In this document: positions 1-8,399 of the stretch, in pieces
Numbering within the stretch: the stretch's first letter is position 1
Layout of the letters: each line of letters opens with the position of its first letter
The notes under the pieces: generated by a model
Seen by the model: the letters and a program-made list of their open reading frames with translations, nothing else
Databases searched by the model: none
Told to the model about the DNA's origin: nothing
Translations under genes and position numbers: made by a program
DNA from: an uncultured Helicobacter sp.
Lineage (GTDB): Bacteria > Campylobacterota > Campylobacteria > Campylobacterales > Helicobacteraceae
Assembly: GCF_947367035.1 (NCBI RefSeq)
Contig: NZ_CANBCA010000017.1
Coordinates: 1-32,502, forward strand
Reading direction: 5' to 3'
DNA length: 32,502 nucleotides

Positions 1-766
1 CTTTAGAAATAGAATCTTGGCTTGTTAGTTTTAGCTCTTTAGAATCTGTTGTTTTTTGAGTTGAATTGGATTTGGAAGCTTTATCTATTAATTCTTTATC
101 TTGTAAAAGACTACTCAAAATATTAGGAGATTCTTTATTGGTTTTTTGTGTTGATTTTACATTAAGATTTGTTTTGAGATTCTCATTAAGAATTAAGACT
201 TCTTTTGCGGGCAATATTTCTTGTTTAATAACATCTTTGGGATTTTTAACTTGGTTCCCGTCTCCTGCTTGCATACTGATTTTTTGGACATTTAACTTCA
301 AATCATCAGCAACTTTACTTAAATCTTTCAAGGTTTTTGTCTCTTGTTTTTGCGTCTTTGAAAACTCTAATAAATCTTTCGCGTTTTTTAAAGTTATATT
401 AGTTGGCAAAGAAAGAGATGAGTTACTAGAAAACTTAGTTTTTATGTTTTTAGTTTGCACTTCTGTTCTTTGTGAATCTAAAAAGTTTTTAGAAAGATTA
501 TATTTTTCATCTAAACTTTTTAAAATCTTGCTTTGATTTTTCTCGCTCTTTAAGAGTTTATCAGTATCTTGAAAATCTACTTGTACATTTGAGGGAATAT
601 TTTTAGATTTTATTTCAGATTTTTTCACATTTTTATCTGAACTTAGAAAATTAAAGATTTCAGCAAATCCATCACTTTCATTTTTACTTTCATTTACATT
701 TTTGCTATTTTGAGTTTTCACTGCACTTTTTTGATTGATTTTCTCAATCTCTAATAAAGGTAGCAT
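1..766 (-). CDS. fliK: FliK-like flagellar hook-length control protein, N-terminal part (runs off left edge)
   Basis: The minus frame is open from an ATG at 766 to the window edge (255 codons). I checked the left ~480 bases codon by codon and found no stop. The protein is low-complexity and hydrophilic, rich in Lys, Asn, Ser and Gln, as FliK N-termini are. A segment at about residues 120-165 (leucine/lysine-rich, containing KVADDLKLNVQKI) resembles the weak motif shared by campylobacterial FliK proteins. FliK is the exported molecular ruler that sets hook length and switches flagellar export specificity. The call leans on synteny: in C. jejuni typA (Cj0039c) lies beside Cj0040, fliK (Cj0041), flgD and flgE, divergently oriented as here. 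An AGAGAGG ribosome binding site lies 7-8 bases upstream, and a sigma-54 promoter sits just beyond it. The C-terminal FliK domain is outside the window, so identity is inferred rather than proven. Confidence 0.68.
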   Translation of the reverse strand, partial: MLPLLEIEKINQKSAVKTQNSKNVNESKNESDGFAEIFNFLSSDKNVKKSEIKSKNIPSNVQVDFQDTDKLLKSEKNQSKILKSLDEKYNLSKNFLDSQRTEVQTKNIKTKFSSNSSLSLPTNITLKNAKDLLEFSKTQKQETKTLKDLSKVADDLKLNVQKISMQAGDGNQVKNPKDVIKQEILPAKEVLILNENLKTNLNVKSTQKTNKESPNILSSLLQDKELIDKASKSNSTQKTTDSKELKLTSQDSISK

Positions 767-809
767 TGTTGTGCCTCTCTTTAAAATTTAAGGATTTTTA
801 TAAAGTATA

Positions 810-825
810 AGCAAAAGTCATTCCA
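810..825 (-). promoter_or_regulatory. Sigma-54 (RpoN) -24/-12 promoter for the fliK-like gene
   Basis: Read on the minus strand, the site is TGGAATGACTTTTGCT. Compared with the consensus TGGCACG-N4-TTGCW it keeps the -24 GG, the A and G of the first box, the exact 12-base GG-to-GC spacing, and a full TTGCT second box. Transcription would start about 30 bases before the fliK ATG, leaving room for the AGAGAGG ribosome binding site. In this phylum middle flagellar genes depend on RpoN with FlgR, so a site here fits the gene call. Confidence 0.72.
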
Positions 826-896
826 TAGATTTTTGTTCATTTGTTTAAGATTGTTTTAGATAAAATCCGCTCTTTATTTTATCAATAGAGGAAAAA

Positions 897-2696
897 ATGC
901 AAGAAATTAGAAATATTGCAGTGATTGCACACGTTGATCACGGAAAAACTACACTTGTAGATGGATTACTTAGACAATCAGGAACTTTTGCAAACCACGA
1001 GCAAGTTGATGAACGCGTAATGGATAGTAATGCCATTGAAAAAGAAAGAGGAATCACGATTTTATCTAAAAATACTGCAATTAACTATAAAGGCACAAAA
1101 ATTAATATCATTGACACTCCTGGACACGCTGATTTTGGAGGAGAAGTTGAACGTGTTTTAAAAATGGTAGATGGTGTCCTCTTGCTTGTAGATGCACAAG
1201 AGGGCGTAATGCCTCAAACTAAATTTGTCGTTAAAAAAGCCCTTGCACTTGGAATTAGACCAATTGTTATCGTCAATAAAATTGATAAACCTGCTGCACA
1301 ACCTGACCGAGTCATTGATGAAGTTTTTGATTTATTTTCAGCAATGGGAGCAAATGAAGAGCAACTAGATTTTCCAGTAATCTATGCTGCTGCACGTGAT
1401 GGTTATGCAATGAAAGAGCTAGAAGATGAGAAGAAAAATTTAGAGCCACTTTTTGATGCAATTTTAGAATATGTTCCACTCCCAAGTGGTGAAAGCACAA
1501 ACCCTCTACAAATTCAAATCTTTACCCTTGATTATGATAATTATGTAGGCAAAATCGGAATTGCTAGAATCTTCAATGGTAAAGTCAAAAAGGGTGAAAA
1601 TGTAATGCTTGCAAAAAGTAATGGCGAGAAAATAACCGGGAAAATTACCAAACTGATTGGTTTTTATGGACTTGCTAGAACAGAAATTGATGAAGCACAG
1701 GCGGGAGATATTATTGCATTAGCGGGATTCCATTCTATTAATGTTGGAGATTCTATTGTAGATATTAACAACCCAATCCCACTAGACCCTATGCACCTAG
1801 AGGAACCTACAATGAGTGTGAATTTTGCAGTCAATGATTCTCCCTTTGCTGGAACAGAAGGCAAACACGTAACTGCCAATAAACTAAAAGAACGATTAGA
1901 AAAAGAAATGCAAACAAATATTGCAATGAAAATTGAAGAATTGGGTGAAGGAAAATTCAAAGTTAGTGGGCGTGGAGAACTACAAATCACTATTTTAGCA
2001 GAAAACTTACGCAGAGAGGATTATGAGTTTAGCATTTCTCGTCCTGAAGTCATTGTAAAAGAAATTGAAGGAACAAAATGCGAGCCTTTTGAATCCTTAG
2101 TCATTGATACACCCCAAGATTATGCAGGCAATGTGATTGAAAAACTAGGGCGTAGAAAGGCAGAATTAAAGGCTATGAATCCTATGGGAGAGGGTTATAC
2201 ACGTTTAGAATTTGAGATTCCAGCACGTGGGCTTATTGGCTACCGCAGTGAATTTTTGACAGATACTAAAGGGGAAGGCGTAATGAATAATAGCTTTTTA
2301 GAATTTCGCCCCTTTAGCGGTAATGTAGAGACAAGAAGTAATGGCGCACTTATTTCAATGGAAAGCGGAGAAGCCACGCCCTTTTCATTGGGAAATATTC
2401 AAGAACGTGGTGTGCTATTTATCCCGCCACAAACTAGAGTTTATGTTGGTATGGTGATTGGCGAACATAGTCGTGAAAATGATTTGGATGTTAATCCTAT
2501 CAAAGCAAAACATTTAACCAATATGCGTGCAAGTGGCAGTGATGAAGCTATTAAACTTACTCCTCCAAGAGATTTAAACTTAGAACGTGCATTAGAATGG
2601 ATTGAAGAAGATGAGATTTTGGAGATTACTCCAAAAAATATTAGAATTCGTAAAAAAGTCTTAGATCCAACACAAAGAAAGAGAAAGAAAGCCTAA
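897..2696 (+). CDS. typA: Ribosome-associated GTPase TypA/BipA
   Basis: Translational GTPase of the EF-G/EF-Tu superfamily. It binds the ribosome and acts in stress adaptation and late assembly of the large subunit. The G domain shows G1 AHVDHGKT (residues 11-18), switch I ending in RGIT (51-54), G3 DTPG (73-76) and G4 NKID (127-130). The EF-G-like domains and the TypA-specific C-terminal domain follow, including [11 protein letters not shown] and a lysine/arginine-rich end. The length of 599 residues is normal for the family. The ATG is preceded by AGAGGA six bases upstream. A TAAAAT at 861-866 is a possible -10 for housekeeping transcription. It is divergent from the fliK-like gene, and the nitroreductase gene follows 21 bases downstream. 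Identity is secure. Confidence 0.97.
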   Translation: MQEIRNIAVIAHVDHGKTTLVDGLLRQSGTFANHEQVDERVMDSNAIEKERGITILSKNTAINYKGTKINIIDTPGHADFGGEVERVLKMVDGVLLLVDAQEGVMPQTKFVVKKALALGIRPIVIVNKIDKPAAQPDRVIDEVFDLFSAMGANEEQLDFPVIYAAARDGYAMKELEDEKKNLEPLFDAILEYVPLPSGESTNPLQIQIFTLDYDNYVGKIGIARIFNGKVKKGENVMLAKSNGEKITGKITKLIGFYGLARTEIDEAQAGDIIALAGFHSINVGDSIVDINNPIPLDPMHLEEPTMSVNFAVNDSPFAGTEGKHVTANKLKERLEKEMQTNIAMKIEELGEGKFKVSGRGELQITILAENLRREDYEFSISRPEVIVKEIEGTKCEPFESLVIDTPQDYAGNVIEKLGRRKAELKAMNPMGEGYTRLEFEIPARGLIGYRSEFLTDTKGEGVMNNSFLEFRPFSGNVETRSNGALISMESGEATPFSLGNIQERGVLFIPPQTRVYVGMVIGEHSRENDLDVNPIKAKHLTNMRASGSDEAIKLTPPRDLNLERALEWIEEDEILEITPKNIRIRKKVLDPTQRKRKKA

Positions 2697-2717
2697 ATCA
2701 TTATAGAAAGGAAAACT

Positions 2718-3341
2718 ATGAATGAGTTTTTAAAATCCATAAATTTTAGACACGCTTGTAAATTGTTTAATGGACAAAGAATCCCAAAAGAGACTTTTAC
2801 AGAAATTTTAGAGGTGGGGAGACTAGCACCTAGCTCTTTTGGTGTAGAACCTACACGTATGGTTGTGGTGCAAAGTGAGGAAGTTAAAAAGTTATTGAAG
2901 CCTTTATGCTGGAATCAAGAACAAATTACAACAGCAAGTGAAGTCGTGATTTATAAAACTTTAATCCAAGACATTATCCCAAAGAGTGCATATTTGAATT
3001 CTCAAGTGCAACGAAAAACACAAAATCCTGAAATTTTAGAGGGCTTTTATGGTGCATTGCAAGGGCATTTAAATGTAAGAGGATATTTAAGTGCTAAAAA
3101 TATCTTTCATTGGGGTGCATTACAAGCTTATATTATGGCAACTTATATGGTAGCGTATGCAAGTTATTTAGGTATTGACACCTGCTATATTGAGGGCTTT
3201 GATAAGGAAGCAGTGGAAAAGTATTTAAACTTAGATACAACAAAAGAGCAAGTGGCACTTGTGGTGTGCTTTGGCTATCGCGCTAAGGAACAACAGCCAA
3301 GATTCCGCTTAAAGTTAGACGAAATAATAGAATACAAATAA
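2718..3341 (+). CDS. RdxA-like NAD(P)H nitroreductase family flavoprotein
   Basis: The 207-residue protein has the features of the FMN-dependent nitroreductase fold: an N-terminal RHACKLF segment (residues 11-17), RLAPSSFGVEP (about 35-45) at the flavin site, and a C-terminal half with TCYIEGFD followed by a VALVVCFGYR strand. These match H. pylori and C. jejuni RdxA in layout and length (RdxA is 210 residues). RdxA-type enzymes reduce nitro compounds, including metronidazole, but several paralogous nitroreductases (FrxA, NfsB type) share this architecture. RdxA is therefore the best guess rather than a certainty. A GAAAGGAAA stretch precedes the ATG. It sits between typA and nrdA in a tight co-directional run (9 bases to nrdA), probably one transcript. 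The physiological substrate is unknown. Confidence 0.75.
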   Translation: MNEFLKSINFRHACKLFNGQRIPKETFTEILEVGRLAPSSFGVEPTRMVVVQSEEVKKLLKPLCWNQEQITTASEVVIYKTLIQDIIPKSAYLNSQVQRKTQNPEILEGFYGALQGHLNVRGYLSAKNIFHWGALQAYIMATYMVAYASYLGIDTCYIEGFDKEAVEKYLNLDTTKEQVALVVCFGYRAKEQQPRFRLKLDEIIEYK

Positions 3342-3350
3342 AGGTGAATA

Positions 3351-5723
3351 ATGCTAACTGTTATTAAAAGAAATGGTAGAATTGAACCACTTGATGTAAC
3401 CAAAATTCAAAAATACACGCGTGATTCTGTTGTTGGCTTAGAGGGTGTTTCACAAAGTGAATTAGAAGTAGATGCAAAATTACAATTTCGTGATAAAATC
3501 ACCACACAAGAGATTCAACAAACCCTAATTAAAACTGCCGTAGATAAAATTGACATTGATTGCCCAAATTGGACTTTTGTTGCTTCAAGGCTTTTTTTAT
3601 ATGATTTATATCATCGTGTCAATGGTTTTAATGGCTATAAAACCTTGCGTGAGTATTTAGAATTAGGCGAAAATGAAAATCGTATTATTAGAGGAATGAG
3701 AGAAAAGTTTGATTTAGAACGTTTGGATAAAAAGATTGATTCAAGCAGAGATTTACAATTTACTTATCTTGGCATTAAAACACTTTATGATAGATATTTA
3801 TTAAAAAACAAAAAGGGTGAGCCTATTGAGTTGCCACAACATATGTTTATGGGTATTGCTATGTTTTTAGCACAAAATGAACAAGACCCGAACTTTTGGG
3901 CAGAGCAATTCTATGATTTACTTTCTAAATTTGAAGTAATGGCAGCTACACCTACGCTTTCTAATGCTAGAACTCCGCGACATCAGCTAAGTTCGTGTTA
4001 TATCGGAAGCACACCGGATAATATTGAAGGGATTTTTGATTCCTACAAAGAAATGGCGCTTTTGAGCAAATATGGAGGTGGAATCGGTTGGGATTTCTCC
4101 AAAATTCGTGGTCTTGGGAGCTTCATTGATGGACACAAAAACGCAGCGGGGGGAGTGATTCCCTTCTTGAAAATTACCAATGATATTGCAATTGCAGTAG
4201 ATCAACTAGGCACACGCAAAGGGGCAATTTCTGTCTATCTTGAGCCGTGGCATAGTGATATTTTTGACTTCATAGATATTAAGAAAAATAGCGGGGAAGA
4301 AAGACGTAGAACCCACGATTTATTTCCTGCACTTTGGATTCCAGATTTATTTATGAAACGTGTAAGTGAAGATGGCTTGTGGAATTTGTTTGATTCACTT
4401 ACTTGTTCGGATTTAACAAATCTTTATGGAGATGCATTTGAAGCACGTTATATCCAATATGAGCAAGACCCCAATATCCCAAAAGAAACCATTAAAGCAA
4501 AAGATTTATGGAAAAGAATTTTGACTAATTACTTTGAGGTAGGCTCACCTTTTTTATGCTTCAAAGATAATGCCAATCGGGCAAATCCAAATTCGCATTC
4601 TGGAATTATTCGCAGTTCCAACCTTTGCACAGAAATTTTTCAAAACACTGAACCCAATGAATGCTTTATTCGCGTAGAGTATGAAGATGGGACGATTGAA
4701 GATTTTGCTGAATATCAAGAAGTTATTACTGATTGTGGTATTAAAAAATCCTCCAATAAAATCACTTCTATGGATAGCATTAGGGGGAAAAAAGTCTTTA
4801 TTGCTCAAAGAGAATCCAAAGATGGTAAAACAGCCGTATGTAATCTTGCTTCCATTAATCTTTCAAAAATCCATACTAAAGAAGATATTGAACGTGTCGT
4901 GCCGATTGCTATAAGAATGCTAGATAATGTGATTGATTTAAACTTCTGCCCAAATCGTAAAGTTAAAGTTACAAACCTAAATAACCGCGCCATTGGATTG
5001 GGTGTAATGGGTGAAGCACAGATGTTAGCAGAATCACGCATTGAATGGGGAAGTGATTATCACTTGGCTAAAATTGATGAAATTATGGAAATGATAAGCT
5101 ATAATGCGATAAAAGCAAGCTGTAACCTTGCTCAAGAAAAAGGTGTTTATAGCGAATTTATTGGTTCTCATTGGTCTCAAGGAATCTTCCCAATTGATAA
5201 GGCGAACAACGAAGCAAAGAAGTTAGTGGATAGGGGGGGGCTTTTTGGATTCGTCTATGATTGGGAGAATTTACGCAAAGAAGTTAAAACTAAAGGAATC
5301 CGCAATGGTTATTTAATGGCAATTGCGCCCACAAGCTCCATTTCTATTCTTGTTGGAACAACACAAACGATTGAGCCAATTTACAAACGCAAATGGTTTG
5401 AAGAAAATTTAAGTGGGCTTATTCCTGTCGTTGCCCCTAATTTGAGCTTAGATAATTGGAACTATTATACTTCTGCTTATGAAATAGACCAAAGATTGCT
5501 TATCAAGGCTGCAGCGATTCGTCAAAAATGGATTGACCAAGGGCAAAGCACAAATATTTTTATGGCTTTAAATCTTGCAAGCGGTAAATATTTGAATGAA
5601 ATTTATACTTTAGCGTGGAAACTAGGTTTAAAATCCACTTATTATTTGCGCTCTCAAAGTATTGAAGTAGAAAGTAGTGCAGATGCAATAGACCGCAGTA
5701 TTGAGTGTGAGGGTTGCCAATAG
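3351..5723 (+). CDS. nrdA: Ribonucleoside-diphosphate reductase alpha subunit (class Ia)
   Basis: Catalytic large subunit that reduces ribonucleoside diphosphates to deoxyribonucleotides, using a tyrosyl radical supplied by NrdB. An N-terminal ATP-cone (residues 2-95, beginning VIKRNGRIEPLD) implies allosteric dATP control. Active-site residues are visible: Cys216 in LSSCYIG, the N424-C426-E428 set in NLCTEI, and Cys497 in TAVCNLASINL. PTSSIS lies near 660. The C-terminal redox pair is the compact C786-x-x-C789 in ECEGCQ. A segment of about 60 residues between E428 and C497 is longer than in E. coli NrdA. I recall the same extra stretch in H. pylori NrdA, so it is probably a family trait. No nrdB lies in the window; the two genes are separate in this phylum. 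An unusual G8 run lies at 5233-5240 (R628-G629-G630). Confidence 0.96.
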   Translation: MLTVIKRNGRIEPLDVTKIQKYTRDSVVGLEGVSQSELEVDAKLQFRDKITTQEIQQTLIKTAVDKIDIDCPNWTFVASRLFLYDLYHRVNGFNGYKTLREYLELGENENRIIRGMREKFDLERLDKKIDSSRDLQFTYLGIKTLYDRYLLKNKKGEPIELPQHMFMGIAMFLAQNEQDPNFWAEQFYDLLSKFEVMAATPTLSNARTPRHQLSSCYIGSTPDNIEGIFDSYKEMALLSKYGGGIGWDFSKIRGLGSFIDGHKNAAGGVIPFLKITNDIAIAVDQLGTRKGAISVYLEPWHSDIFDFIDIKKNSGEERRRTHDLFPALWIPDLFMKRVSEDGLWNLFDSLTCSDLTNLYGDAFEARYIQYEQDPNIPKETIKAKDLWKRILTNYFEVGSPFLCFKDNANRANPNSHSGIIRSSNLCTEIFQNTEPNECFIRVEYEDGTIEDFAEYQEVITDCGIKKSSNKITSMDSIRGKKVFIAQRESKDGKTAVCNLASINLSKIHTKEDIERVVPIAIRMLDNVIDLNFCPNRKVKVTNLNNRAIGLGVMGEAQMLAESRIEWGSDYHLAKIDEIMEMISYNAIKASCNLAQEKGVYSEFIGSHWSQGIFPIDKANNEAKKLVDRGGLFGFVYDWENLRKEVKTKGIRNGYLMAIAPTSSISILVGTTQTIEPIYKRKWFEENLSGLIPVVAPNLSLDNWNYYTSAYEIDQRLLIKAAAIRQKWIDQGQSTNIFMALNLASGKYLNEIYTLAWKLGLKSTYYLRSQSIEVESSADAIDRSIECEGCQ
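5233..5240 (+). repeat. G8 homopolymer inside nrdA
   Basis: Eight consecutive G encode Arg628-Gly629-Gly630 as AGG GGG GGG, codons that are out of keeping with this AT-rich genome. Poly-G tracts of this length are contingency loci in Campylobacter and Helicobacter, but here the tract lies in an essential gene whose frame is intact at this length. Confidence 0.8.
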
Positions 5724-7115
5724 GTGAAGAAATCCTATCTCATTGATACTTCAGTTATTTTAGATGATGTGGAGAATCTCTTTTTTCTCTACCAAAATGG
5801 TCAAAATTCAGTTTTTATTTGCGATGTAACTTTAAGTGAATTAGACAAAAAGAAAGATTTAAGCAACGAAACAGGGTTTTTTGCACGAGAATTTTTCAGA
5901 AACATTTTAGGAGATTCTGCTTCCATTTCAGAGCTTAATGCACGCAATGAAGATAAAATACACACGATTTACTTTGCACGCAATGAAGATAAAATACCCC
6001 TACAAATCATTCATCGTCCAAACTACAAGATTCAGTCTAAAGACTATGGATTAAATGACGCTAGGCTTTTAGAAATTGCTAGAGATTATCATCTCACTTT
6101 ACTTACCAATGATATTTCACTAAAAATCTATGCACTTTCTTTAAATATTCCCTCACAATCCTTAATGAGAGATAGAATAGAAAATCCACAAAGCATTCGT
6201 TTTTTGCATTCTTTTAAAGCACACAAAAATAATTTAAAAGAAAATGTAGAATCTAGTTCTACATTTGTGGCACTTAAAAATTGGAGTTTGATTGAAGTAT
6301 TGGAACAGGATAACACTGAAAATAGCCTCTATTTTACAGGAAGAAAATATTATGGCATTAAACAAGATGGAATCTTTGAACTCCTAGACTTTGATACGCG
6401 TTTAACAGAAGATAAACTCTATGTTAATCCAATTAATTTAGAGCAAAAATTCCTCTATGCACTGCTGACACATTCTAAAAATAAAATTACTATTTGTAGC
6501 GGTGCAACAGGTAGCGGTAAAACTCTCATTGCCCTGCAAGCTGGCTTACATTTGCTTAAAAAAGGTGCAATCAATGGAATTGTTTATTTGCGCAACACCA
6601 TCACAGCAAATGACAGAGAAGCAGAACTTGGATTCCGTAAAGGCGATGAGAATCAAAAGCTCAATTACTTTATGTATCCTCTCTTTAGTGCGATTAACTT
6701 TATGATTACCAAAATGCAAAAGGAATCTTTAGCAAAACGTATAGAATATCGTGGCGAAGCAAATAGCATACAAAGCCAAGAAGCCACAGAATATTTTTTA
6801 AATAAACACAACATTGAAGTTTTAGATATTGCCCACGCACGTGGAGTAAGCATTGCAAAAAAATTTGTCATTTTTGATGAAGCTCAAAATGCCTCCAACG
6901 CAACGATTAAACTTATTGGCACGAGAATGGCAGAAGATTCTAGGATAGTTTTTTTAGGAGACCCTATGCAAATAGACCATCCTTATCTCAGTAAATATCG
7001 TAATGGCTTAATAAGCCTCCTCCAAAAGGCAAAGCAAGATGATTTTCTAGCAGGCATTGTTTTACATCAGACTATTCGGAGTGAGATTGCAGGTTGGTTT
7101 GAGGAAAATTTCTAA
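5724..7115 (+). CDS. PIN domain-PhoH family ATPase
   Basis: Two-domain protein of 463 residues. Residues 1-150 are a PIN-type ribonuclease domain with the early acidic cluster (IDTSVILDD, D8 and D14-D15), and acidic residues around LNDARLLEIARD and LLTNDISLK. The C-terminal half is a PhoH ATPase: Walker A GATGSGKT (260-267), Walker B VIFDEAQN (around D385-E386) and a LGDPMQID motif. PIN-PhoH proteins (PhoH2/YlaK type) have been shown in mycobacteria to unwind and cleave RNA in an ATP-dependent way. The role in this phylum is undefined. The start is GTG directly after the nrdA stop TAG, so translation is probably coupled. An in-frame 23-base direct repeat at 5939-5997 adds a duplicated ARNEDKI segment within the PIN domain. 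Family assignment is sure; the cellular role is not. Confidence 0.9.
   Translation: MKKSYLIDTSVILDDVENLFFLYQNGQNSVFICDVTLSELDKKKDLSNETGFFAREFFRNILGDSASISELNARNEDKIHTIYFARNEDKIPLQIIHRPNYKIQSKDYGLNDARLLEIARDYHLTLLTNDISLKIYALSLNIPSQSLMRDRIENPQSIRFLHSFKAHKNNLKENVESSSTFVALKNWSLIEVLEQDNTENSLYFTGRKYYGIKQDGIFELLDFDTRLTEDKLYVNPINLEQKFLYALLTHSKNKITICSGATGSGKTLIALQAGLHLLKKGAINGIVYLRNTITANDREAELGFRKGDENQKLNYFMYPLFSAINFMITKMQKESLAKRIEYRGEANSIQSQEATEYFLNKHNIEVLDIAHARGVSIAKKFVIFDEAQNASNATIKLIGTRMAEDSRIVFLGDPMQIDHPYLSKYRNGLISLLQKAKQDDFLAGIVLHQTIRSEIAGWFEENF
5939..5997 (+). repeat. 23-bp direct repeat, 36-bp period, in PIN domain
   Basis: The same 23 bases (beginning TGCACGCAATGAAG) occur at 5939-5961 and 5975-5997. 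The period of 36 bases is exactly twelve codons, so ARNEDKI is encoded twice without breaking the frame. The flanks beyond the 23 bases differ. This looks like a slippage duplication that has since diverged or been trimmed. Confidence 0.9.
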
Positions 7116-7138
7116 TCGACGCTTTAAATCGTTTAGAA
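7110..7138. terminator. Hairpin between convergent phoH-like and yigZ-like genes
   Basis: TTCTAATCGA at 7110-7119 can pair with TCGTTTAGAA at 7129-7138, a ten-position stem with one T-T mismatch and a nine-base loop. It spans the phoH-like stop and the gap before the convergent yigZ-like stop, which suits a two-way terminator. It lacks a clear U-run, so confidence is modest. Confidence 0.35.
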
Positions 7139-7143
7139 GTGCA

Positions 7144-7737
7144 TTAATTATATTGCAACAATTCTACTTTAGCTAGAAAGAATTTCAAGTTTTCTAAACT
7201 TGCTTCTATCGTCAAATATACATTATTTTCTACAAATTCTTTTTGAATAATGTTAATTTCAAATTTCTTAATTAAATATTCCACTTGTGAGAAAATTGCA
7301 AAAGAAACTTGAATATACGCTTTTTCTTTAGGAGTATATACTTGCAACGCACCCTGCTCTTTTGCCTTGATTACAACCTCTCTTGCTCCTTGTGTGTAAG
7401 CACGCACAAGCCCACCTGTGCCAAGTAATGTACCTCCAAAATAACGAACAATCAATAATCCACAATTTATCAAATCATACCCACGCAAGACCTTTAATAT
7501 CGGCATACCTGAAGTGCCTTTTGGCTCTCCATCATCACTAAAACTTTCTTCAATCTGTCCTTGTAGATTAAATTTGCGTGAAGAGGTTACAAAATGCACT
7601 GCTTTAGGGTGTTTTATTCGCATTTGAGCAACAAACTCTACAAAACTACCTATTGCGACTAAATAGGAAATAAACTCTGAACCTTTAACTTCAAAACTAG
7701 ATTCTATGGTCATTAAGGGATAATATAGTTTAGTCAT
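7144..7737 (-). CDS. YigZ/IMPACT family protein (UPF0029)
   Basis: The protein carries both family signatures: FSDDGEPKGTSGMP and VRYFGGTLLGTGGLVRAY, followed by the small C-terminal UPF0029 domain. Bacterial YigZ is a single-copy protein related to eukaryotic IMPACT; its biochemical role is not settled. The frame stays open 36 bases further upstream, but ATG 7737 (MTKLYYPL) is the likely start. It overlaps the end of cheB by eight bases (ATGACTAA), has AAGAGAG just upstream, and gives a normal length of 197 residues. It is the last gene of the long minus-strand run. The link with chemotaxis genes is positional only. Confidence 0.88.
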   Translation of the reverse strand: MTKLYYPLMTIESSFEVKGSEFISYLVAIGSFVEFVAQMRIKHPKAVHFVTSSRKFNLQGQIEESFSDDGEPKGTSGMPILKVLRGYDLINCGLLIVRYFGGTLLGTGGLVRAYTQGAREVVIKAKEQGALQVYTPKEKAYIQVSFAIFSQVEYLIKKFEINIIQKEFVENNVYLTIEASLENLKFFLAKVELLQYN

Positions 7738-8398
7738 TACTCTCTTGTAAGCGCTTAAGACTTCCTTGTGCAAAACTTTGAATTCTTTGAATAATAGAAT
7801 CTAATCCCACGACTTCACAAATTGCACCTTTTGCAATAGCTTGCTTAGGCATTCCGAATACAACGCAACTCTCTTCGTCTTGCGCAATCGTATAAGCTCC
7901 ATTGTCATAAAGCTCTTTTATCCCAATACTTCCATCATCTCCCATTCCTGTCATAATAATAGCCAAAGCATTTTTTCCTACAACATTATTTACACTACGA
8001 AACATTACATCTACGCTTGGACAATGACGAGAAATACGAATCCCCTCTTGAGCAGTTGCATAATAATCGTTACAATGCTTTCCTAAAATCATATGCAAAC
8101 CACCTGCTGCTAAATATGCGCAGGAATCACACAAAGCGACTCTTTCTTTTACCTCATATACATCTAACTTAGAAATTTTATTTAATCTTTGCGCAAAAGA
8201 AGTAGAAAAATTACCAGGTATATGTTGTGTAATGACGATGGGTGGTAAATCTCTTGGTAAGGATTGTAAAATCTTTGCAATTGCATCTACTCCCCCCGTG
8301 CTTGCTCCAATAGCAATCAGTTTTTTACCCTCTCCCTTATAGGGATTAGATTTTAACAATAAATCTGGATGATGTTTTTCGTGAATATTTACAACCAA
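7730..8398 (-). CDS. cheB: Chemotaxis methylesterase CheB, catalytic domain only
   Basis: Removes methyl groups from chemoreceptor glutamates (and may deamidate glutamines), opposing CheR. The 222-residue protein is a bare CheB catalytic domain. The triad can be placed at Ser33 (GASTGG), His59 (TQHIP) and Asp155 (GMGDDG). The family's N-terminal receiver domain is missing, as in C. jejuni CheB (Cj0924c), so its activity cannot be controlled by CheA phosphotransfer in the classical way. No ATG fits: the reading frame opens with TTG at 8398, one base after the cheR stop. This argues for translational coupling to cheR. The next in-frame Met lies beyond the catalytic Ser. The Ser loop codons include a run of six G (8292-8297). 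Confidence 0.93.
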   Translation of the reverse strand: MVVNIHEKHHPDLLLKSNPYKGEGKKLIAIGASTGGVDAIAKILQSLPRDLPPIVITQHIPGNFSTSFAQRLNKISKLDVYEVKERVALCDSCAYLAAGGLHMILGKHCNDYYATAQEGIRISRHCPSVDVMFRSVNNVVGKNALAIIMTGMGDDGSIGIKELYDNGAYTIAQDEESCVVFGMPKQAIAKGAICEVVGLDSIIQRIQSFAQGSLKRLQESND

Positions 8399-8399
8399 A

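Noticed and set aside
66-536. Plus-strand open frame of 156 codons
   Set aside because: It is antisense to the fliK-like gene, has no ribosome binding site, and its protein is Phe/Leu/Ser-rich as expected for the complement of a Lys/Asn-rich gene.
3351-5723. Intein or insertion in nrdA between the NLCTEI and AVCNLASINL motifs
   Set aside because: The extra segment is only about 60 residues, lacks splicing motifs, and a similar stretch is found in H. pylori NrdA as I recall it.
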